Of a stretch of 13,935 bases of DNA, positions 8,228 to 13,935 are shown in pieces (position 1 is the stretch's first letter; each line of letters starts with the position of its first letter). Location of the stretch: the NCBI GenBank assembly GCA_023416135.1, contig JAEZIF010000185.1:1-13935 (forward strand), written 5' to 3'. Origin of the DNA: Pseudomonadota bacterium (GTDB lineage Bacteria > Pseudomonadota > Alphaproteobacteria > Reyranellales > Reyranellaceae). Under the pieces are notes generated by a model, which was given only the letters and a program-made list of their open reading frames with translations, did not search any database and had not been told where the DNA came from. The position numbers were made by a program, and so were the translations under genes.

Positions 8228-8904
8228 GCACCAACGACATCTGGGCCGTCGTGCCCATCAAGGAACTGGACGGGGCCAAGCAGAGGCTGGCTTCCCTGCT
8301 CTCACCGGCGCAGCGCCGCGCGCTGATCGAAGTGATGATGAGCGAAGTGCTGGAGGCCGTGGTCACGACGCCGAGCCTCGCCGGCACCATGGTCATCACC
8401 ATCGATCCTCATGCGACAGCGCTCGCCAAGCGGCTGGGCGCACGCGTGGAGACCGACGGCGCACGCGACGGTCACACCGGCAGCGTCACCGCGGGCCTGA
8501 AGCTGCTGGCAAAGGAAGGGCGCGGCGCCATGCTGACCCTGCCGGCCGACATTCCCGCCGTGACCTCACAGGAGATCAGCCTGGTCGTTGGTGCCCATCT
8601 GCCGGGCCCTTCCTTCACCATCTCACCGGCCCACGATCATCTTGGATCGAACACCGTGATCTGCTCGCCGCCCGATGCCGTGCCCCTGCGCTTCGGCGAC
8701 AACAGCTACTATCCGCATCTCGACGCGGCGCGGCGCTGCGACATCGAGCCGACGGTGATCCACCAGCCCGGCATCGCCATGGACATCGACCATCCGGTCG
8801 ACCTCGCGCTGTTCCTGCAGTTGCCGCAGTCCATCGGCACCCGCACGCGGGCCTTCCTCGAAGCGGAGGGCATTCCAAAGCTGCTGACCGATCGGGGGCT
8901 TTGA
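8224..8904 (+). CDS. cofC: Phospho-acid guanylyltransferase CofC (FbiD)
   Basis: CofC activates a three-carbon phospho-acid (2-phospholactate in archaea, phosphoenolpyruvate in mycobacteria, 3-phosphoglycerate in some proteobacteria) with GTP for CofD. The protein has 226 residues with a nucleotidyltransferase fold. Seen are VVPIKELDGAKQRLASLL (9-26), the acidic LPADIP motif (106-111), GSNTVICSPP (141-150), RFGDNSYYPHLDAAR (156-170) and GIAMDIDHPVDL (183-194), all in family order. The start GTG at 8224 overlaps the cofD stop by 4 bases. Which phospho-acid this CofC prefers cannot be told by eye. Confidence 0.92.
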   Translation: MSTNDIWAVVPIKELDGAKQRLASLLSPAQRRALIEVMMSEVLEAVVTTPSLAGTMVITIDPHATALAKRLGARVETDGARDGHTGSVTAGLKLLAKEGRGAMLTLPADIPAVTSQEISLVVGAHLPGPSFTISPAHDHLGSNTVICSPPDAVPLRFGDNSYYPHLDAARRCDIEPTVIHQPGIAMDIDHPVDLALFLQLPQSIGTRTRAFLEAEGIPKLLTDRGL

Positions 8905-8960
8905 GCGCCGGCGCGTCTCATCTGGATTGCATGGCCTAGACGACACTGTCGGAGGAGAGC

Positions 8961-10109
8961 ATGGCGCATAACCACATCCATATCGATCCGGCACTGCCGC
9001 TGGTCCGCCAGGCTGACAAGGGTCACAACCGCTGGCATCCCGATATCGCGCCGGCGGTCCGCGTCGCGCCCGGCTCGTCCGTCGAGATGGAGACGCTCGA
9101 CGGCCTCGATGGCCAGATCAAGGCCTCTACGACGGCGGCGGACCTCGCCAGTATCGAGATGGGCCGCATCCACCCGCTGACCGGCCCGGTCCACGTCGAC
9201 GGCGCGGAGCCGGGAGATCTTCTTGCCGTGAAGATCGAGCAGATCATCCCGGCAAGCCGGGGCTTCACCATGATCATGCCGGGCTTCGGGTTCCTGCGCG
9301 ATCTCTTCGCCATGCCCTTCCTGGTGCACTGGGAGATGGCGAACGGCTTTGCCGTCTCGCCGCAACTTCCCGGCGTGCGCATTCCCGGCGCGCCGTTCAT
9401 GGGCGTGATGGGTGTGGCGCCGTCGCACGAGCTGCTGCAGCGCATCGTGGCCCGCGAGGCCGATCTGGCGGCACGCGGCGGCATGGTGATGCCGCCGGAC
9501 GCCGTAGGCGCGGTGCCGACGGCGGCCGGCATCGCCGGCAAGGCGATCCGGACCATCGCGCCCCACGAGACCGGCGGCAACTTCGACATCAAGTCGCTCA
9601 CCGCCGGCGCCACTCTCTATCTGCCGGTGCAGGTGCCCGGCGGGCTGTTCTCGGTCGGCGATGCGCATTTCGCGCAAGGCGACGGCGAATCCTGCGGCAC
9701 CGCCGTCGAGACCTCGGCGACCTTCGTGGCCCGCTTCGACGTGCTGAAGGGCGAGGCGACGCGACGACGCCAGCGCGACCCGTCGTACGAATTGCCGGGA
9801 CATGCCCATCACGGCGCTCCTGGTGTGCACGGCGCCCACGGCGTCACGCCCAGCAAGGGCTACTATGCGACGACGGGCATGTCGCTGCGGGGCGACGGTC
9901 GCGCCGAATCCGAGGATATCACGCTCGCAGCACGCAACGCGCTGATCAACATGATCGACTATATCGCCGATGCCTACAGCTTCACGCGCGAGCAGGCCTA
10001 TTGCCTGGCGAGCGTCGCCGTCGATCTGCGCATCAGCCAGGTCGTCGACGTGCCGAACATGACGGTGTCGGCCGTCCTGCCGCTCGACATCTTCGATCGC
10101 AGCCCCTGA
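8961..10109 (+). CDS. fmdA: Acetamidase/formamidase family protein
   Basis: This is a 382-residue member of the FmdA/AmdA family, which hydrolyses formamide or acetamide to ammonia and the acid. Family motifs are HPLTGPVHVDGAEPGD (71-86), ETGGNFDIK (203-211), VGDAHFAQGDGESCG (232-246) and VDLRISQVVDVPNMTV (354-369). GGAGGAG at 8951-8957 supports the ATG at 8961. It follows cofC by 56 bases on the same strand with no evident terminator, so it may be an operon member. A His/Gly-rich stretch lies at 279-294. It has no known role in F420 metabolism. FmdA proteins are often paired with LIV-type amide importers, and one lies 4 kb upstream, but on the other strand. The exact substrate is unknown. 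Confidence 0.88.
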   Translation: MAHNHIHIDPALPLVRQADKGHNRWHPDIAPAVRVAPGSSVEMETLDGLDGQIKASTTAADLASIEMGRIHPLTGPVHVDGAEPGDLLAVKIEQIIPASRGFTMIMPGFGFLRDLFAMPFLVHWEMANGFAVSPQLPGVRIPGAPFMGVMGVAPSHELLQRIVAREADLAARGGMVMPPDAVGAVPTAAGIAGKAIRTIAPHETGGNFDIKSLTAGATLYLPVQVPGGLFSVGDAHFAQGDGESCGTAVETSATFVARFDVLKGEATRRRQRDPSYELPGHAHHGAPGVHGAHGVTPSKGYYATTGMSLRGDGRAESEDITLAARNALINMIDYIADAYSFTREQAYCLASVAVDLRISQVVDVPNMTVSAVLPLDIFDRSP

Positions 10110-10115
10110 TTGGCG

Positions 10116-12440
10116 CTACGCCGCTACCCGCTTGCGGGGCGGCGTGAGCACGATCGGCGCCAGGTCGGCTGCGACGAACGAGGCAGCGCGGCGCTCCTCA
10201 TCGACCGGGCCATAGAGCGTGGTGCGCTGCTGCGGCGTGCGGCCGATCGAGACGATCAGCTTCTCCATGGCGTCGGGCGGGAACTCCTGGCCGTGCTGGG
10301 TGCCGGCGGCGCGCGAGATGCTCTCGTTCATCAGCGTGCCGCCGAGATCGTTGGCGCCGGCATTGAGGCAGATCGCGGCGCCGGCCGGTCCCATCTTTAC
10401 CCACGAGGTCTGGATGTTGGTGATGGCCGGGTGCAGCACGAGGCGGGCGATCGAATGCATGATCACCGCCTCGCGGAAGGTCGGACCGCGGCGCGCCAGG
10501 CCCTGACGGTACATCGGCGCTTCCATGTGCACGAAGGGCAGCGGCACGAACTCGGTGAAGCCACCGGTCTCGACCTGCAGGTCGCGCAGCGCCAGCAGAT
10601 GACGCGCCCAGGCGAGCGAGGTCTCGACATGGCCGTACATGATGGTCGAGGTCGTGCGCAGTCCGAGCTTGTGGGCGGCGCGTTGCACGTCGAGCCATTC
10701 CTGGGTGTTGATCTTGTCCGGACAGATGATGGCGCGGACCTCGTCGTCGAGGATTTCCGCCGCCGTGCCCGGCAAGGTGCCGAGCCCCGCCTCCTTGAGG
10801 CCGGACAGGAATTGATCGATCGGCCGATCGAGCGTCGCCGCACCCTGCGTCACCTCGAGCGGCGAGAAGGCATGGATGTGCATGCCCGGCACCACCTGCT
10901 TGATGGCTCGGCAGATCGCTTCGTAAGTCTCGCCCGTGTAGTCGGGATGGATGCCGCCCTGCAGGCAGACTTCGGTGGCGCCGCGCTCCCATGCCTCGAC
11001 GGCGCGGCGCGAGACCTCCTCCAGCGCGAGGTCGTACGGCTTGCCGCGCAGGTCGTCGTGCGTGCGGCCCTTGGAGAAGGCGCAGAAGCGGCAGCGGAAG
11101 TAGCAGATGTTGGTGTAGTTGATGTTGCGGTTGACGACGTAGCGGATGACTTCGCCGCTCACCGCCTTGCGCAGCGCGTCGGCGGCATGGGTGACATGGC
11201 GATAGTCGGCGTCGCGTGCGGTGAACAGGCGCTGGATATCGGGATGGTCGAGACGTGTGCCCCCCGTCGCGCGATCGACGATGCGTACGATCTCGGGGTC
11301 GACCTCCTTCAGCATCACCTGTGGCGCCGGCGGCGGCTCGGTGTTGCCGGGCGCCCAGTCGTTGTCGCGCGCCAAACCTTCGGCATCGGCCATGCGTCGC
11401 ACCTGCGTCGCCACTTCCGGCGCCAGCCAGAGCTCCGGCTTGCGGACGTAAGACGGATAGACGGCAAGGCGGTTGACCAGCACCTTGCCGGTCTCGGCGC
11501 TCTTGCGCGCCAGCTCCTCGACGGCGGGCCAGGGTGCTTCGGGATTCACGTGGTCCGGCGTGACCGGCGAGACACCACCCCAGTCGTTGATGCCGGCGGC
11601 AACCAGGCGCTGATAGACGCCGGGTGAGAGGTTGGGCGGCGCCTGGATGTTCATGTCCGGCCCCAGGATCAAGCGTGCCTGGGCGATGGTCCAGCAGAGG
11701 TCGTCGAGGTCGGGCTCGTCGGCGTCGGCGAGTTTGGTGTCTGACTTGGCGCGGAAGTTCTGAACGATCACTTCCTGGATGTGGCCGTACTGCTGATGCA
11801 GGCCGCCGATGGCGCGCAGCGCCTCGAGGCGCTCCTCGCGCGTCTCGCCGATGCCAATGAGTATGCCGGTGGTGAACGGCACTTTCAGCTCGCCGGCGAG
11901 ACGGATGGTCTCCAGCCGCACGGCCGGATGCTTGTCGGGCGAGCCGAAATGCACACCGCCCTTCTCGCACAGCCGCTCGCTGGTCGATTCCAGCATGATG
12001 CCCTGGCTCGCCGTGACCTCCCGCAGCGCGGCGGTCTCCTCGCGCGTCATGACACCGGGGTTGGCGTGCGGCAGCAGGCCGGTCTCGCGCAGCACCAGGG
12101 CGCACATCGCGGTGAGGTAGGCGATGGTCGATTCGTAGCCGAGCTCGGCCAACGCCTCGCGCGCCGCCCGGTAGCGCAACTCGGGCTTGTCGCCCAGGGT
12201 GAACAGCGCCTCGGTGCAGCCGGCGGCCTTGCCGGCGTGGGCGATGGCCAAGACCTCGTCGGGCGAGAGATAGGCCGGCCGGCTGGCATGCGGCGTCTCG
12301 GCGAAGGTGCAGTAGTGGCACACGTCGCGGCAGAGCTTGGTCAACGGAATGAAGACCTTGCGCGAATAAGAGATCAGCCGGCCATGACCCTGGTCGCGCA
12401 GGCGCGCCGCATCCAACATCAGCCTGGGAAGCTCCGACAT
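10116..12440 (-). CDS. fbiC: Fo synthase FbiC (CofG-CofH fusion)
   Basis: FbiC makes the deazaflavin chromophore Fo from tyrosine and 5-amino-6-ribitylaminouracil by two radical-SAM steps. From the chosen ATG at 12440 it has 774 residues. The N-terminal CofG half has CRDVCHYC (cysteines 37, 41, 44) followed by PHANPGVM and MLESTSERL. The C-terminal CofH half has CYFRCRFC (cysteines 446, 450, 453), then CLQGGIHPDYTGETY and MNESISRAAG. Both clusters are the CX3CX2C of radical-SAM enzymes. Two adjacent ATGs (12440 and 12443) follow GAGG, and the second has the better spacing. The frame is open to 12524, but that adds an unrelated 28-residue leader. Fusion is the actinobacterial arrangement, while archaea use two genes. 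It is convergent with fmdA and divergent from the LLM gene, so it is a separate transcription unit from fgd-cofEDC. Confidence 0.94.
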   Translation of the reverse strand: MSELPRLMLDAARLRDQGHGRLISYSRKVFIPLTKLCRDVCHYCTFAETPHASRPAYLSPDEVLAIAHAGKAAGCTEALFTLGDKPELRYRAAREALAELGYESTIAYLTAMCALVLRETGLLPHANPGVMTREETAALREVTASQGIMLESTSERLCEKGGVHFGSPDKHPAVRLETIRLAGELKVPFTTGILIGIGETREERLEALRAIGGLHQQYGHIQEVIVQNFRAKSDTKLADADEPDLDDLCWTIAQARLILGPDMNIQAPPNLSPGVYQRLVAAGINDWGGVSPVTPDHVNPEAPWPAVEELARKSAETGKVLVNRLAVYPSYVRKPELWLAPEVATQVRRMADAEGLARDNDWAPGNTEPPPAPQVMLKEVDPEIVRIVDRATGGTRLDHPDIQRLFTARDADYRHVTHAADALRKAVSGEVIRYVVNRNINYTNICYFRCRFCAFSKGRTHDDLRGKPYDLALEEVSRRAVEAWERGATEVCLQGGIHPDYTGETYEAICRAIKQVVPGMHIHAFSPLEVTQGAATLDRPIDQFLSGLKEAGLGTLPGTAAEILDDEVRAIICPDKINTQEWLDVQRAAHKLGLRTTSTIMYGHVETSLAWARHLLALRDLQVETGGFTEFVPLPFVHMEAPMYRQGLARRGPTFREAVIMHSIARLVLHPAITNIQTSWVKMGPAGAAICLNAGANDLGGTLMNESISRAAGTQHGQEFPPDAMEKLIVSIGRTPQQRTTLYGPVDEERRAASFVAADLAPIVLTPPRKRVAA
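10118..10145. terminator. Stem-loop at the fmdA/fbiC convergent junction
   Basis: ACGCCGC (10118-10124) pairs perfectly with GCGGCGT (10139-10145). Inside it CCCG (10127-10130) pairs with CGGG (10135-10138) around a CTTG loop, with a 2-base TA bulge on one side. It starts 9 bases after the fmdA stop and lies in the last codons of fbiC. There is no T-tract on either strand, so it may end transcription weakly, with Rho, or only stabilise the mRNA 3' end. Confidence 0.4.
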
Positions 12441-12544
12441 CATCAACCTCAAGAGTACGCCAGTTGAGCCGACGATAGCGGCAATCCAGGCCGCCCGCAT
12501 CGTGTAGTATGGCGACAACGACACCGGGTTGGAGGAGATCAGAC
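12441..12544. promoter_or_regulatory. Divergent fbiC-LLM intergenic region
   Basis: This stretch of 104 bases separates the divergent fbiC and LLM oxidoreductase starts and must hold the promoter(s) of both. It contains GGAGGAG (12531-12537), the ribosome site of the LLM gene, and a -10-like TAGTAT at 12505-12510 on the plus strand. I find no -35 at the right distance for that hexamer, and no clear inverted repeat. Confidence 0.35.
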
Positions 12545-13498
12545 ATGCAATTCGGCTTCAACGCGCCGACCGCCGGGCCAATGTCGGCGACCGATCAATT
12601 GGTGAAGCTGGTGGTCGAGGGCGAGGCCATGGGCTTCGATTACGCCACTTTCAGCGACCATGTCGTGATCCCGACCGACATCGAGGCGAAATACCCCTAC
12701 AGCAATACTGGTGAATTCCCCGCAGGCTCCCGTGTCGAGCGCCATGAACAGCTGATCGAGATGGCGTTCGTTGCCGCCAAGACCAGGAAACTGCGGCTGG
12801 TCTCCTCGGTCATGGTCGTGCCGCATCGCCCCGCGGTACTGACCGCCAAGATGCTCGCGACCATCGACGTATTGTCGGGCGGCCGGCTGACGCTCGGCAT
12901 CGGTGCAGGCTGGATGAAGGAGGAGTTCGAGGCGATCCAGGCGCCCGACTTCGCCGAGCGCGGCAAGGTCACTGACGAATACATCAAGGCCTTCATCGAG
13001 CTGTGGACCAAGCCCAACCCCAAGTTCGCCGGCAAGCACGTGCGCTTCGACAACATCCTGCTCGACCCCAAGCCGGTGCAGAAGCCGCATCCACCGATCT
13101 GGGTCGGCGGCGAGAGCGGACCCGCCCTGCGCCGCACGGCGCAGCTGGGTGATGCCTGGTATCCGATCGGCACCAATCCGGCCAATCCGCTCGACAGCCT
13201 GAAGCGCTTCAAGACGCAGGTCGACCGGCTGCGCAAGATGACGGCAGAAGCCGGCCGCAAGCCCGACGCCGTCGGTCTCACCTTGCGTGTCACGCAGTTC
13301 GGCGAGAACGCACCAGCCAAGGCCGGCGACGGCGAGCGACGGCTTTTTTCCGGCAAGCCCGCCGACCTTGCAGCCGACATCAAGGCGCTCGAGGAGGTCG
13401 GTGTCAGCTGCCTCGACTTCGGCTTCGGCGGCAGCACGGTCGATGCGGTGCTGGCCGAGATGCAGAAGTTCAAGCGGGACGTGCTGGCTCTCGTTTAG
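12545..13498 (+). CDS. LLM-class oxidoreductase, probably F420-dependent
   Basis: This 317-residue luciferase-like monooxygenase-fold protein resembles the probable F420-dependent group (TIGR03619-like). Seen are FGFNAPTAGP at the N-terminus, FDYATFSDHVVIP (31-43), SGGRLTLGIGAGWMKEEFEA (111-130), FIELWTKPNPKFAGKHVRF (150-168), PKPVQKPHPPIWVGGES (175-191) and GDAWYPIGT (202-210). The ATG at 12545 follows GGAGGAG by 7 bases. The frame extends to 12509 without a better start. The neighbouring fbiC and the F420 operon make F420H2 a likelier cofactor than FMN. The substrate is unknown, and FMN-using relatives share this fold. Confidence 0.88.
   Translation: MQFGFNAPTAGPMSATDQLVKLVVEGEAMGFDYATFSDHVVIPTDIEAKYPYSNTGEFPAGSRVERHEQLIEMAFVAAKTRKLRLVSSVMVVPHRPAVLTAKMLATIDVLSGGRLTLGIGAGWMKEEFEAIQAPDFAERGKVTDEYIKAFIELWTKPNPKFAGKHVRFDNILLDPKPVQKPHPPIWVGGESGPALRRTAQLGDAWYPIGTNPANPLDSLKRFKTQVDRLRKMTAEAGRKPDAVGLTLRVTQFGENAPAKAGDGERRLFSGKPADLAADIKALEEVGVSCLDFGFGGSTVDAVLAEMQKFKRDVLALV
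13067..13089 (+). repeat. Inverted repeat copy 1, within LLM gene
   Basis: This 23-base segment, coding for PKPVQKP, is identical to the reverse complement of 13845-13867 in the convergent LLM gene. Similarity continues less exactly for about 20 more bases into the VGG codons. It reflects common ancestry or gene conversion between the two paralogues and is not a mobile element. Confidence 0.75.
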
Positions 13499-13516
13499 GC
13501 GCGGCGCTACCCGAAA

Positions 13517-13935
13517 CTAAGCCACCTTCGCCGCGAGCTTTGCCCAGCGGTCGAGGATGGGCAGGATCTTCTCGGACTTCTCCGAGTCGAGGCTGACGAT
13601 GACGCGCACGACACCCGCATCCTGGTCGCGCTTCAGCTCGCCCTTGTCCTCCTTCGATTCCCAGATCGAGACCGGCAACGAGGCGAGGTCGCGGTTGGCT
13701 TCCTTGGCCATCGCCTGGAACTTCGGGATCAGGTCGCGCACCTCGGCGTAGGCCTTGCGCCGCCGCAGCGGCATCCAGCCGTCGCCGTAGCGCACGGCGC
13801 GGCGCGCACCGTAGGGGAAGGCGCCGCCGACCAGCACCGGCGGGTGCGGCTTCTGCACCGGCTTGGGCCAGGCCATCATGGGATCGAACTTCACCATGTC
13901 GCCGTGATACTCGGCCTTGGACTTGGTCCAGATCA
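13517..13935 (-). CDS. LLM-class oxidoreductase, C-terminal part (runs off window)
   Basis: The last 138 residues of a second luciferase-like, probably F420-dependent oxidoreductase are visible. The reading frame stays open through the window edge: before the internal ATG at 13897 it continues as IWTKSKAEYHGD, matching the LWTKPNPKFAGK region of the neighbour, so that ATG is not the start. PKPVQKPHPPVLVGG and YGDGWMPL are shared with the convergent LLM gene. The C-terminal helix-rich tail ends at TAG (13517-13519), 18 bases from the neighbour's stop. The N-terminal half and active site are outside the window. The cofactor is inferred from context. Confidence 0.85.
   Translation of the reverse strand, partial: IWTKSKAEYHGDMVKFDPMMAWPKPVQKPHPPVLVGGAFPYGARRAVRYGDGWMPLRRRKAYAEVRDLIPKFQAMAKEANRDLASLPVSIWESKEDKGELKRDQDAGVVRVIVSLDSEKSEKILPILDRWAKLAAKVA
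13845..13867 (-). repeat. Inverted repeat copy 2, within partial LLM gene
   Basis: This is the reverse-complement partner of 13067-13089, with 23 identical bases. It lies at the equivalent place in the paralogous LLM gene on the opposite strand, so the two convergent genes form an imperfect inverted duplication around the PKPVQKP codons. Confidence 0.75.

Noticed and set aside
10110..11627. 505-codon open frame on the plus strand
   Set aside because: It is antisense to fbiC, whose radical-SAM motifs clearly identify the coding strand.
12505..12510. TAGTAT as a -10 element of the LLM gene
   Set aside because: No -35-like hexamer lies 16-18 bases upstream, so it is not listed as a promoter by itself.
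12441..12524. 28-residue extension of FbiC
   Set aside because: There is no ribosome site at 12524, and the extension does not resemble FbiC. GAGG before 12440 is better placed.
10198..12561. 787-codon open frame on the minus strand
   Set aside because: It is an out-of-frame copy of fbiC, very rich in Arg, Gly and Ala and without motifs.

Overview
The window looks like a chromosomal segment of a GC-rich Gram-negative bacterium, most likely an alphaproteobacterium. The reasons are its high-GC coding style, frequent GTG starts preceded by strong Shine-Dalgarno sequences, and a Liv-type uptake operon with a LivM-LivG fusion. The genus cannot be fixed by reading alone. I see no rRNA, tRNA, CRISPR array or insertion sequence, and no gene-free stretch longer than about 130 bases.

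Layout: (1) 128-4812, minus strand: a branched-chain amino acid/amide-type ABC importer transcribed livK > livH > livM-livG fusion > livF, with a candidate promoter and a palindrome at 4872-4899. Bases 1-127, downstream of livF, hold nothing I can name. (2) 4931-5485, minus: a gluconokinase gene (gntK) broken by two compensating frameshifts. (3) 5530-8904, plus: a tightly packed operon of an F420-dependent glucose-6-phosphate dehydrogenase (fgd) and cofE, cofD and cofC. Each junction is a 4-base ATGA or GTGA overlap. (4) 8961-10109, plus: an acetamidase/formamidase gene (fmdA) with its own Shine-Dalgarno, probably read through from cofC. (5) 10116-12440, minus: fbiC, a CofG-CofH fusion with two radical-SAM clusters, ending 6 bases from fmdA in a strong stem-loop. 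(6) 12545-13498, plus: a luciferase-like (LLM) oxidoreductase divergent from fbiC. (7) 13517-13935, minus: the C-terminal part of a second LLM protein that runs off the edge.

Taken together, the right-hand 8.5 kb is a near-complete coenzyme F420 island. FbiC makes the deazaflavin Fo, CofC and CofD add the phospho-acid-derived side chain, CofE adds the glutamate tail, FGD reduces F420 with glucose-6-phosphate, and the two LLM proteins are candidate users of F420H2. The FGD protein resembles mycobacterial FGD1 closely and keeps every residue I recall as needed for the glucose-6-phosphate phosphate group. It sits first in the biosynthetic operon, next to gntK, whose product feeds the same 6-phosphogluconate pool. 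CofE lacks the nitroreductase-like domain of mycobacterial FbiB, so the nature and reduction of the side-chain precursor are open questions.
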